Of a stretch of 64,000 nt of DNA, positions 1-8,984 are shown piece after piece. Made by a program: the position numbers and the translations under genes. The first letter of the stretch is position 1; each line of letters opens with the position of its first letter. This DNA comes from Diphasiastrum complanatum (lineage: Eukaryota; Streptophyta; Lycopodiopsida; Lycopodiales; Lycopodiaceae): positions 44,937,446 through 45,001,445 of the forward strand of contig CM055095.1 of assembly GCA_029204225.1 (NCBI GenBank), in the 5' to 3' direction. The notes beneath the pieces are model-generated. The model was not told the DNA's origin, made no database searches, and was given only the letters and a program-made list of their open reading frames with translations.

Positions 1-2
1 CG

Positions 3-484
3 TTATAACCGCTTCAGCCCAAAACTTGTGAGGCAGCCCCTTTGCTTTTGCAACGGGCCATCTCCATGAGTGTGCGATTCTTTCGCTCGGCAACACCATT
101 TTGTTGAGGCAAATAGGCAGTTGTCATTAGATGTAGAATTCCTTTTTCCTCGAAGAAATGCACCGAACGTATTCTTAATGTATTCCCCTCCTCGATCGGT
201 ACGTAGGGTCTTCAAAGAATGCCCAAACTGATTTTCCACCATTGCTAGAAAATCTTTGAAACGTTGAAAAACTTCTGATTTAGCCATGTAAAACGGGAAA
301 AGTCATCAATAAAAGTCACAAAATAGATGCACTTTCCAATGGATTCGGTCCTCATTGGACCACAAAAATCACTGGGAACCAAATCAAATTTATCAAGAAC
401 CCTTATAGTTCCATCAATTGGAAAAGGTTTCCTTTGAAACTTTAATACATGCCCCCTCGCGTACATGCCCTTCCGGCTGCTCAA
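3..484 (-). pseudogene. copia-1 integrase core, frameshifted and cut by the window edge
   Basis: Two overlapping minus-strand frames encode the retroviral-type integrase core that joins element cDNA to target DNA. The first (484-245) has the first catalytic Asp in a diverged SDFCGPM context (family norm HSDICGPM), followed by TFIDDFSRFTW. The second (287-3) carries the second catalytic Asp in LRTDRGGEY. The third motif (family GVAERKNRT) is seen only out of frame near 60-110, so at least two frameshifts are present. The neighbouring upstream frame is the pre-integrase zinc domain. Confidence 0.8.
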
Positions 485-839
485 TAGCAGGAATGTCTTC
501 TACCATATTAAATGTCTTCAGCTTCTTCAAACTTGCAAAGTTGAGATGCCGAAACTTTGCGTGCCACAATTCAGCCAACTCCAATGATTGTGATGTAGAA
601 GCAACAAGACATGTAGAGGGAATTCGTCGCTCATAGGTATCCATAATGAATAAGCCAGCATGCATCGTTTCCGAAACAATAATTAAGAGAGATCTTTTAG
701 GATCCTTGACAAGACACTTATCTTCTTTGAACTCAACAACTAGTCCTTGCTTCAACATAGTTGAAACCGAAAGAAGATTCTTCTTGATTCCCGGAACATA
801 AAGCACATTCTTAATGTACTTTTCTTCACCATTAGGCAA
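414..839 (-). pseudogene. copia-1 pre-integrase (GAG_pre-integrs) segment
   Basis: This 141-codon frame has the hallmarks of the region between protease and integrase: VLYVPGIKKNLLSVSTML at the start and ELWHAKFRHLNFASLKKL in the middle, the diverged form of the usual LWHxRLGHxN motif. It overlaps the protease frame upstream in a different phase, so a frameshift separates them. The expected HxxC-type zinc ligands are incomplete. It is a decayed part of the gag-pol polyprotein rather than a separate gene. Confidence 0.78.
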
Positions 840-1713
840 AATGATGGATACAATTCCAATTCCATGAATAGAATAAGATGCATCATCCGCACATTGTCTT
901 TCACTAATTTAGTGAATGCTTCTTTGCGAGAAGTCATATGATGAGTAGCACCACTATCAATCACCCATTCAATGGGCTGAAAATCAGCAACTTGCAAAAC
1001 AGAATCTGAATTCCTCATAGATGTAGTAGTACTAGTAGAAGCAATATTAGACACAAAAGCATAGTCTTGGTTGAAGAGATCACCAGCACTAGTATCAATT
1101 CCTTTACTCTCCTCTTTCGCAAGCTTCTTCTTACAATCCTTGATGAAGTGCCCATACCTTTTGCAATAATGGCACTTCCCTTTCTTCTTTTGAGTGTTGA
1201 CATTTTGACCTCCAATGGGCTTTTGCTCATCCTTGGAAGGAGGATTCCCTTTTCCTTTTGACTTGCCTTTGCCCTTGCCTTTCGTGAAGAAAGCTTGATC
1301 TTGTTGAGTGTCACCCGCAAAGTTTTGCCTTGTTTGCTCCTCTTGAAGAAGCAGCCCAACAAGTTCATCAAAGGAGAGTTGTTGTCCCCTAAGAGAGATA
1401 CTCAAAGATGAAACAAATGGAAGATAAGATGAAGGTAATGAGTTGAGAGTAATGGAAACAAATTGAGCATCCTCAATTATCTCATCAATATTAAGAAGCT
1501 CCTCACAAAGATCCTTGATCTTCGTCAAGTGATTGGTCACTTGATCCCCTTCTTGCATCTTCAACAAAGAAAGCTGATTTCTAAGATACACAACTCTTGC
1601 TGGATTTTTTACTCTATACATAGTATAAAGTGTATCCCACGCACTTTTAGATGTCTTACAAGACCTAATATGAGATAAGATAGATCTTTTCACAGCAAGA
1701 GCAACCATAGAAT
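752..1713 (-). pseudogene. copia-1 gag C-terminus, zinc knuckle and protease active site
   Basis: This 318-codon frame begins just downstream of the TRIM insertion. Its first two thirds are the copia gag domain (AWDTLYTMYRVKN, then LLLQEEQTRQ). A lysine-rich linker leads to a CCHC zinc knuckle, CHYCKRYGHFIKDC, near 1131-1175, the RNA-binding motif of the nucleocapsid. The aspartic protease active site WVIDSGATHHMTS follows near 930-975 with the catalytic Asp intact. The frame then shifts into the pre-integrase segment. The N-terminal part of the same gag lies on the other side of the TRIM (2118-2372). Confidence 0.85.
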
Positions 1714-1857
1714 TGTTAGAAATCCATAAATCATAATATGGATGGACAGACTAGGATTCGAACCCAGGACCTCCCTCATACCGGATGGGATGCTCTATCA
1801 CTGAGCTATCTGCCCTGTTTGATAGTTCTCTCTAGAGTGTGGATTGATATTCCAACA
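1714..1857 (-). repeat. TRIM 3' LTR (144 bp)
   Basis: This matches the 1974-2117 copy base for base except at two sites (G/A at about 1817 against 2077, and G/A at about 1839 against 2099). Minus-strand termini are TG...CA. The purine tract at 1858-1868 abuts it on the internal side and the target duplication AGAAT flanks it at 1709-1713. Confidence 0.93.
1744..1815 (-). other. tRNA-like sequence in the TRIM 3' LTR
   Basis: These 72 nt on the minus strand fold as a tRNA cloverleaf. Acceptor arms GGGCAGA and TCTGTCC pair over seven bases (one G-U). The D stem is GCTC/GAGC and the T stem CTGGG/CCTAG (one G-U) closes the loop TTCGAAT. The Pol III A box (TAGCTCAGTGAT) and B box (GGTTCGAATCC) both look intact. 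The anticodon arm is irregular: it is about one base longer than normal, pairs imperfectly and gives no confident anticodon. I read it as a tRNA-derived promoter module, not a working tRNA. Confidence 0.8.
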
Positions 1858-1973
1858 CCCCCCCTCAAGCCACACTTGGTTGGGGTCCTAACTGTCACAT
1901 GCCCCACAACTTGGGCCACCTAACCATGGCTTTGACACCATGAATTGTTAGGTCTAACTTGGCTCTAATACCA
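1858..1973 (-). other. TRIM internal region with primer binding site and purine tract
   Basis: This 116-bp noncoding segment lies between the TRIM LTRs. On the minus strand it begins with the primer site (1973-1961) and ends with the purine tract (1868-1858), the two signals needed to prime minus- and plus-strand DNA synthesis. There is no open frame of note. Confidence 0.9.
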
Positions 1974-2117
1974 TGTTAGAAATCCATAAATCATAATATG
2001 GATGGACAGACTAGGATTCGAACCCAGGACCTCCCTCATACCGGATGGGATGCTCTATCACTGAGCTATCTGCCCTATTTGATAGTTCTCTCTAGAGTAT
2101 GGATTGATATTCCAACA
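1974..2117 (-). repeat. TRIM 5' LTR (144 bp)
   Basis: This is the upstream copy of the TRIM LTR, with minus-strand termini TG...CA. The tRNA-like module occupies 2004-2075. The target duplication AGAAT lies at 2118-2122. Confidence 0.93.
2004..2075 (-). other. tRNA-like sequence in the TRIM 5' LTR
   Basis: It is identical to the 1744-1815 copy by eye: the same acceptor, D and T stems, the same A and B boxes and the same irregular anticodon arm. If transcribed by Pol III it would start near the A box and run into the rest of the LTR and the primer site. Confidence 0.8.
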
Positions 2118-2372
2118 AGAATGTGCTTGTGCATCCCTTCTATCCCACTTCTTTTGTTCTTCCGAAGACGTAGAAGATGATGTTGATGATGATGATCCAC
2201 GAGGTGTAGGAGGTGCCAAAGACGGAGGCCTTTCCTCATCACCATTGACCAAATCCCACAGCCCTTTCGCTATGAGAAGATTCTTCATCATGTAACTCCA
2301 CAAGGAGTAGTTTGTGCCATCCAACCGATCTTCACTAAACAAAGAACCGATAGCTTCCAATTCTTTAGCCAT
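2118..2372 (-). pseudogene. copia-1 gag N-terminus
   Basis: The likely start is the Met at 2372 (MAKELEAIGSLFSEDRLDG), followed by DGTNYSLWSYMMKNLLIAKG, the N-terminal copia gag motif (family SNYxxWKxxMxxxL), and then WDLVNGDEE. A Ser/Asp-rich stretch leads to WDRRDAQAHS, where the TRIM target duplication begins. The remaining gag resumes at 1713. An in-frame Met 18 codons upstream (2426) is possible, but the family pattern favours 2372. Confidence 0.8.
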
Positions 2373-3083
2373 TACCTCCAACAAAATTTCAGCTTGTAGT
2401 AGATAGGAAAGAGAGTCTTTCCACAACCAAATCTACTCAAAAATTTGCAGCAAACAAAGAGCTGAAAGTAGGAGCACAAGATATCTTTCAATCTGCAACC
2501 AAAGTACCCAGAAGATAATGGAGATGGTTGTCTTTCTGCACAAAAAAACCAGCTTCTTGAAAATTAGGTTAGCTTCGATTGAAGCCTACACTGAAACCCA
2601 ATTAGGAAGCCAAATAGTGTGATCAACACACACTCCAATAGGGTTGTTGAAAGCACCCTACTACTTGCTGAGAATTTGCAAATTTCCAGCCACAAGTTGA
2701 CCTAACCCTGAATAAGGTTTGCTGAATTTTGGGCGCGCGCCCTCCTACACAAATGCAAACCTGAAAACAAAAACAGCAAGATAGGGAGACACCACAACCA
2801 AAAATCAGTTGCAGATTTTTGGGCGCCCTCCTCCAAACAAAACTTGCTACTGGTTGCATAAAAATCAGATTTGAGATTCTGATTTTTGGGTGCCAGAAAT
2901 TGCTCCTCCTCGATCTCTGATGGCCGCCCTCCTTCAACTTGAAAAGAGACAAAAAAGCTGATCCAAACTCCACTTGAAAAGATCAGCAAGATGCAGAAAT
3001 TTCACAACAAAAAGCAGAGAAGCTCCTCTTCTGGTAGGGCGCCAACAAACAAGCTTGTTGCAGATCTGGTAGCTCTGATACCA
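2373..3083 (-). other. copia-1 leader between primer site and gag
   Basis: This is the untranslated leader expected in a copia element. The primer site TGGTATCAGAGC lies at 3083-3072. The decamer-like motif AGGAGGGCG(C) (minus strand) recurs, near 2732-2744, 2822-2832 and 2923-2933. Open frames here are low-complexity and do not resemble known proteins. Confidence 0.6.
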
Positions 3084-3607
3084 TGTAGGAAAGCAAGAGA
3101 CGAGTCACCAAGATCTAGTTATCAATCAATCTCCACAAGAAACAAGAGAGAAGAGGCTGGGTGCCCAACTCTAAGAGAGAGAGAGAGAGAGAGAAAACAG
3201 CAACAAGAGCAATGGAGAGCCAAACTGTATAAAATGGAATACACAATGAGCATCTAAGTACTCTACCTGGATGTGGCCAAATGCCACCAAACCCTAAGGT
3301 TAACCACTTACTAAGTGTAGGGCACCCCCAAAAGTCAAGATAGGGCCCCTAAACAAAATTAGACCCCTAAGGACCCACGAGTCAGTACATGACCAAAATT
3401 GGGTCCAACTGAACTTAAGACGATGGCCTAAATAACTAAATACCCATGGTTACACATCTCGACCTTTGGGTCAAAGTAACCTATGGATTAACTTCAGCAT
3501 AGTCATTTATTTCTAAAAAATGTAATACAATAGCACTCTACCAATGAGCTTTGAGAGCTTATATGCTAACATAAACTTATTTACATCAAAAATCACAAAT
3601 ATCAACA
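3084..3607 (-). repeat. copia-1 5' LTR
   Basis: The internal edge is firm, because TGTAGGAAAG (plus strand) directly follows the primer site complement at 3072-3083. The outer edge is a guess: the first suitable ...TCAACA is at 3602-3607, giving 524 bp. It contains a short GA repeat (about 3176-3196). The partner LTR is outside the window, so length and target duplication cannot be checked. Confidence 0.55.
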
Positions 3608-4970
3608 ATGTCTTCATTTTTCTATATAGTGTAACCTAGTTATAACGTTATAACTATTAAAGAATTTTTATCCCCGAGGGCACTCCGTCAACAAGTGGCA
3701 TGCCTTGCACCAGCGTATTGGAATGAAATGTAATAGACATCATCATAAAAGAAAGTAATGACATTCCAGATGGATGTTAGGTGGTTCTACAATTAGGACG
3801 AAGAACGTAAGAGCATGTGTACAAGGAAACTTAAACCTATGACTTGACAATGCAAAAGGATACTAAAATCAAAATGTAAGGGGTCAAGAGCTAAGGCCAA
3901 AACTTAAGCATACATTCTACATGGTGTCATGAACAAGGAGGCTAAAGTGTAATCACACAATCAATTCTAATATAAGTGGCCTACTCCCATCACAAATCAA
4001 GTAACAAGATTATCAAGGTTGAGCAACGGATTCTACCTATCTATGATTGATAACTGATGGTGTAGGTTTTGCTTTAGAGAGTCTACAAAAAATTGGAGAT
4101 TAATTCAAAGATTTGTCAACATCAAACGAGCTAACATCCGAATTCCAATAGATCTTGATTCCTTTGCATTTGAATCCATTTCTAATTGATTGTTCATTCA
4201 TATCTTGATTCTTTATTTAAATCTCAATTCTAATGTGTCAACTTCTTTTTACTTTATCTTTTTTTTCCACATTTTTTCAAAAATTTATAAAAATTCCAAA
4301 AAAAATAGTTGAATATTTTGCCAAAAGCTCAATTCAAACTTCAAAAAGAGGTTGATCATTTCAAATTTCCTAGGAATATGGCACATGCGCGTCCGGGCCG
4401 CAGGCAATCCACGTCCGTGTTCGGCCCCAGACGCGTCCGACCCCCGGACGCGTCCAATATTTTTTTTTTCTCTAAAAACATCAAAAAAATCAAAAAAAAA
4501 AAATTTAAAAGAAAAAAAAAAACAGGACGCGCGTTCGCTCCAGCCATCCGCTTCCTTAGTGGCATTCATAGAATGACAACTAATAACAATTCATTAGTTA
4601 AATTACTGGAAATTTTTCTTCTATGAAATCAATATCCTACCGAATTCAGTTATGTTAATATATTTTCTTTCCAGAGTATTCCGAAAAATGATTACTTAGT
4701 TGAAGGAATTTCTTAGGAAGAATATATCAATAGTCAGAGCTGAGCATGATTACTTTGAAAAAAAATAAACTCAACTATTTCTATGAATTTGGCCTTGAGA
4801 AGGTGATAGTGCTAAGTGAAGGATAAAAAGGGGCCTAGTAGGTGGTATGCATAATTAACTTCATACCAACCACTACTGTGTCCTTGGGAATCTGACCTAG
4901 GCATCTAGCCAACCGCCAAATCTCATGCCATTGGAGATTAGAGATAGAGAAACATTTAGAACTTCAGTAA
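3608..4970. other. intergenic, AT-rich; no gene seen
   Basis: There is no family-like frame on either strand. A GC-rich patch at 4386-4534 contains several CGTCC/GGACG motifs, including the palindrome GGACGCGTCC at 4446-4455, beside long A and T runs. Open frames across 4285-4626 on both strands are low-complexity products of those runs. Confidence 0.5.
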
Positions 4971-4975
4971 CATAC

Positions 4976-5697
4976 CTCAAAGCCTAGCACACTCAGTCTA
5001 TCCTTGTCAATAGAGGGCAAGCAACTTCTGTGCATATGATAAATCCGTCGACCATCCTCCGTAACAATCTCAGCTTCAAACAAATTTCGACCTTTGACAA
5101 AACCCAGCAAATTATTTAACCTCCCAGTAACAGAACCATGTTGAGAAGCCACAATCTCGACTCCTTCTCTCCTCACATGTCTCAAACTCTGGCCCGAGCT
5201 CTTCACATCAGAGGTACCATCTGCTTTCTGCTTGGAAACCTGCTCATCGTCTTTTTTTGTGGCCAGTGATGATGCCTTCACACTATCAGGTAGCAAAGTT
5301 TCCACACATTTGTAGGGTTCTCGATATCCAGTCGTGGCACACTGGTATATATCATTGTTTTGCTGCCAAAAAAAGCACCAGTAAAATTCACTAATGGACT
5401 TAATCCAGCATATCCGTAAGTACGTATCAATACTACTACTATGCTCTAAGCCTTTTCCTGGATTTGGTACCTAAAACAATGCGCGCGCTTCATGTATTTA
5501 ACTTTGCAAATGCTTTTACACCTAGATTTCAAATAGAAGCCAATGCTTCCTATAGACCACCTCTCAGAATAAAGAATCCTGTTTTAATCTTGCCAAGGGC
5601 AACAAGAACAAAAGAATAAAAATACTGCATGAGACAGAAGCCTGAAAAACATGGTTTTATGATGCAGAGAAATGTAAACACTCACCAGTGGACTCAT
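4976..5697 (-). CDS. Unrecognised host gene, probable first two coding exons
   Basis: A possible start ATG at 5697 gives a four-codon exon (M-S-P-L, 5697-5686) that ends at a perfect donor, GTGAGT. A 323-bp intron ends in a T-rich tract and CAG (5365-5363). Exon 2 (5362-4976, 129 codons, phase 0 at both ends) begins Q-N-N-D-I-Y-Q-C and ends L-S-V-L-G-F-E at a donor GTATGT. It is hydrophilic, with Cys near its start, a Lys/Asp/Ser-rich middle, then a segment with RRIYHMHRSCLP. No stop or frameshift interrupts it, unlike the surrounding transposons. I do not recognise the family. Later exons should lie below 4976, but I could not place them with confidence; the gene may also be truncated. Confidence 0.5.
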
Positions 5698-6323
5698 TGT
5701 TGATTAAGGAAATGTCACAAAAACCATTTAGCAAACAGCATAACCGCTCCTTTATACCATAATGGCGCTAAAGTATGAGATTTTTGGATTTAAGTTCCTA
5801 ATGAGATTGTAAAACCACAATGCTCAAAGGTTGATCACAAGGATGTCGATGTAACCACAAAATCTTGCACCGATTATTGCTCACCTTCCAACAGTGGACT
5901 TATATAAAAGAGTTCCAACAAGTGACAGAGTTATGATGTGTCCATGATCCATTTTAAAGACAACCATGGGGACAATTCCGTCAAGGCATAATGCAAGCAC
6001 ATCAAAAAATTCAAAAGTGGTAAGTGGGTGGTGCTCAAAACTGCAAGCCTCATCTAAGAAGGTGCATCATGTAAATTATTTTATAAGATAATCTTCAGGA
6101 AATTAGTGAGTGGAGTAGGTCTGTTCTCATTCAGTCATTAAAACTTACAAGATTTGCATTTGCCATTTTCAAATCATTTCAAATGTTTTTGATTCAATGC
6201 AAGATTTGAATCTTATTTTACTAGGGAAAGTGTGAGCTGCAACTTCAAGGTTACTTATGGCAATCTACTCTAGAAACACACGATCCTTGCCATTTTGCAA
6301 ACTCAGACCAGCTCAATTTGAAT
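5698..6323. other. no gene seen
   Basis: This may be the upstream region of the two-exon gene at 4976-5697. It is AT-rich and I see no family-like frame or convincing promoter box. Confidence 0.4.
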
Positions 6324-6844
6324 CTACTTGTGATTATGAGTTACACTTCCACGAGAAAGGGCTGAACCTATGTTTGCAGCTTGGCAGAAAATGATTTGAC
6401 GCATTCTAGGAGATGTTGGAGTGTGCATGAAAATTGTAGCAAGGGTAAAAGCCAAAGCAAGAAAAATAGTAAATATTAAGGTGCCATATGAGTCTAGTAG
6501 TTGTGTGGCACGTGACAACCATGATAGGTGATGTCCCTGCTCATGAAGTCTTTGAGAAGATGTGACTGGATGTATGACATTAGTGCACAACGTGGAGGGA
6601 AAACTTGAGATGATACCGGAATTAAGAAAGTTGGCAATAGACACCATGTTCGCAACGTGGATTAACAATTCGGATTCCAGGTCATCAATATCTTTGGCTT
6701 TGTTTCGGTTTGGCTTATGAATAGCATTTCGAACCATTTCAAGTGAGAAGAAATTAAAATTCATAGGTCTAGGTGAGATACTAATGGGTGTAGATGGTAT
6801 AGTGTAAAGCAGAGTGCAATGCCTGCCCCATGTATAGGTCTGTG
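6324..6844 (-). pseudogene. LINE-type reverse transcriptase relic
   Basis: Within this minus-strand frame, about 6735-6530 reads EMVRNAIHKPNRNKAKDIDD, then ESELL and TNVIHPVTSS. That fits the N-terminal part of plant non-LTR (LINE) reverse transcriptases: a helix with NKAxDIDGLxxE, then a hydrophobic helix, GFP and a NxIHPxxKSG strand. Catalytic FADD is not present, and sequence beyond TSS does not match. Copia-2 inserted at its upstream end (6845). It is a short fossil. Confidence 0.55.
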
Positions 6845-7164
6845 TGACAAATTCCAAGGCCTAGCTATGGAGTATCATAACAGCATAGTAAGCACACTAT
6901 CAAAGCTTGAAAAAACCAGCTATGGAGTAGAAGACAAAAATGGGCTACTTTTAGCGTGTAATCTATAGAGGTGGTGTCTTGCTAATTCTAGCTCTAGAAC
7001 CCACATGGGTCCTCAACCTACTTGTTATTACTTGCCTAATTAGCACAAGTGGGGTGTACAGTAGTGTACTATGTACATAAATGTTTTACCCCCATGTCTT
7101 ATGCACAACTTACAAGTTAAAAGTATACAAGCCTTAAGGGGCAAAATAGGCATTTATTTCAACA
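6845..7164 (-). repeat. copia-2 3' LTR (320 bp, internal deletion)
   Basis: It is colinear with 8985-9374 but lacks an internal block of roughly 80 bp that in the other copy starts GAGCAAGAGAGAG. Elsewhere it differs by a few bases. Plus-strand ends are TGACAA...TTCAACA. Confidence 0.9.
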
Positions 7165-7371
7165 CCCCCCCGCAATGGCTATTTTGTTCATACCAACACC
7201 TAGCATGCTACGGAACTTTTCAAATTTTCCTTTACTAGACTATCCAACTTTCTATAAGTTACATAGAAAGAATAAGGTACCTCCAATATGTCAAGTTGGG
7301 GTACTTAATGTCACAATTAGGCCTAGTGGACCCATGAGTCCCTACCAAATTAATTTCATACTAACTTAGGC

Positions 7372-7890
7372 CTAATATAATAAATGACCATGGTTACACA
7401 ACTCTCGACGACCTATGGTAATGTAAGCAATTCCATTTACATTCCAACAGTCTTGGTACATATAAGACATTCTTAATAACTTTGACTTCTCCTGATGAAA
7501 CTTTACAGGTACTGTGCCCTTTCCCTTGACCTTATGTGTTGAGTTGTCACCTAGGCACACCTCTTGTCCATCACAAATCCCCACAAAGGTATCAAACCAA
7601 TCCCTATGAGGGGTCATGTGCTTTGAAGCACCTAAGTCAATGTACCAACCACCTGTTGTAGCTTGTGAGGCCAATGCAACATAAAATAACTCAGCTTGCC
7701 TTATGTCACTCTGCTCCTCTCTTGCAACACTCTCAACAACATTTCCTCCCTGCTTCTTTGTGCCCTTCTTTTGATCTGCAAGCTTCTTCCTGCACTCAAA
7801 AGCAAAGTGTCCATATTTACCACAGTAATTGCAATTCCCCTTCCTTCGAGGTGTGGAAGAAGTATTCGAGGAGGATTGTGCTTCTGACAT
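7372..7890 (-). pseudogene. copia-2 gag C-terminus, zinc knuckle and altered protease site
   Basis: This 172-codon frame opens after an in-frame stop (near 7891). The CCHC knuckle CNYCGKYGHFAFEC lies near 7800-7845. The protease motif reads WYIDLGASKHMTP near 7610-7650, where the family has DSGAS: the Ser after the catalytic Asp is Leu, which should disturb the active site. The frame ends with pre-integrase-like LLRMSYMY and then unrelated sequence up to the purine tract, so the rest of pol was deleted. Confidence 0.8.
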
Positions 7891-8193
7891 CTACAAGTTC
7901 TCCATTCCTTGCTCAAGTGTTTGTGGTGCTCCTTTGTTCTTGCCTTTACCTTTCTTCTTATCCTTGGCTGGATTTTGCTTCTTCTTAGAAGCAAAGGCAT
8001 GCTCCTGGAAATCTTCCCTCTTGGAGAGATTAACTCTCCTCATCTCCTCCTGTAACAAGAGACCATAGACTTCTTCATAGGTAGGGATCTTCTCCCTCAC
8101 AAATATCATCATCACAAAGTTCTGATAAGCATATGACAAGCTATTCAGAACTATTGGCACCAAGTCTTTGTCAGCAATAGACTCTCCAAGCAC
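7891..8193 (-). pseudogene. copia-2 gag middle segment
   Basis: This frame carries ADKDLVPIVLNSLSYAYQNF and YEEVYGLLLQEEMRRV, the second half of the copia gag domain, then a Lys-rich linker. It is in phase with the zinc-knuckle frame downstream (one stop between them) and out of phase with the N-terminal frame upstream. Confidence 0.8.
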
Positions 8194-8221
8194 AGAAAGC
8201 TGATATCTAAGATCCTGAATC

Positions 8222-8665
8222 TTAGTAAGATTCAGTAATTGTCTCCCCTGTCTCCATTCTGAGAGTATACTTGTTCAAGTAGAGAAATCTAGTTGTACTT
8301 GTTGTCTCATACAATGCACAAAGAATGTGCCATGCATCCACAGGCCCTTTGGCCGACCTGATTTGAGGAATCACATTATCCCTCACTGACATATTGATGA
8401 TCCTGTGTGCCTTTTCCCCTCTCTTGATATAGTCCTTGAGTTCAGGTTCAGATGTTGGAACAGGCTCCTCACCTGTCACAAGCTTCCAACATTCTTTGTC
8501 TTCAAGAATGTTCTTGATCTTGAATTTCCAAATGCTAAAGTTAGTGCCATCAAGCCGGCTGGCTTCACTCAGCATGCTCTCTGCAAGACTAGAAATAAAA
8601 CCCAAAAGGTAAACTAGGGTTTTCACCCAACTAGGATATGCAACCACTTGCTCAATAACCCTCAA
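8222..8665 (-). pseudogene. copia-2 gag N-terminus
   Basis: DGTNFSIWKFKIKNILEDK near 8560-8500 and the VDAWHILCALYETTSTTRFL segment near 8340-8280 are the standard copia gag landmarks. A natural start is the Met of MLSEASRLDG (about 8575); the upstream codons look like leader read-through. A frameshift near 8200-8225 separates it from the next gag piece. Confidence 0.8.
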
Positions 8666-8984
8666 CTATCCCCCTGTATGGCTGTCCTAGCCCTTGTCCA
8701 AGATCCACTCAAAACTTTCCCTGCACTGTAGAAAGCGCCCTCCTACAGTCCTGGCTGTCCAAAAAGACTCAAAAAATTTCTCCCAAATTAGAAACTTTTT
8801 GGCACACTACTGTACTCCCCTTGCCAACAGTACTCCAACCATGCAGATGGCACAGAGATCAGATGCCCCTACAAAAAGTGCGCCCTCCTCAAAGATAAGT
8901 TGCTCTCCAGGAATGGCAGGAATCTGATCAAAACAGGTCCAAGCTTTCACCACGCCACAGGCAACATAACCTGCTCTAATACCA
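8666..8984 (-). other. copia-2 leader with primer binding site
   Basis: The primer site complement is at 8973-8984. The leader contains GCGCCCTCCT (plus strand) at about 8730 and again at about 8881, the same motif seen in the copia-1 leader. Confidence 0.6.

Larger units (their letters stand above)
1714..2117 (-). mobile_element. TRIM (miniature LTR retrotransposon) with a tRNA-like gene in each LTR
   Basis: This is a complete 404-bp non-autonomous retroelement: two 144-bp LTRs, a 116-bp internal region and no coding capacity. On the minus strand each LTR starts TGTTGG and ends TAACA. The 5' LTR (2117-1974) is followed with no gap by TGGTATTAGAGCC, a primer site matching initiator-Met tRNA with one change. 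A purine tract TTGAGGGGGGG sits immediately before the 3' LTR (1857-1714). The 5-bp target duplication AGAAT is perfect (1709-1713 and 2118-2122). The LTRs differ at only two positions seen by eye, so the insertion looks recent. It interrupts copia-1 gag. By size and layout it is a TRIM like Cassandra, which carries a 5S rRNA gene in its LTRs; here the passenger is tRNA-like. Confidence 0.93.
1..3607 (-). mobile_element. Ty1/copia element copia-1, 5' part (3' part lies outside the window)
   Basis: Read on the minus strand the order is LTR (3607-3084), primer binding site (3083-3072), untranslated leader, gag, zinc knuckle, protease, pre-integrase domain and integrase, running off the window at base 1. 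This is the Ty1/copia order, with integrase before reverse transcriptase. The coding part is broken by frameshifts and by a 404-bp TRIM at 1714-2117, so it is not functional as it stands. Reverse transcriptase, RNase H and the 3' LTR would lie beyond the left edge. Confidence 0.88.

Noticed and set aside
1744-1815. A functional chromosomal tRNA gene
   Set aside because: The anticodon arm is irregular, it lies inside an LTR and it occurs twice as part of that LTR.
1738-2180. Plus-strand frames starting MDGQTRIRTQDLPH in duplicate
   Set aside because: They are the antisense of the tRNA-like modules in the two TRIM LTRs.
4285-4626. Overlapping open frames on both strands
   Set aside because: They translate poly-A/T and GC-rich repeats into Lys or Phe runs. 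No family, no splice or start context.
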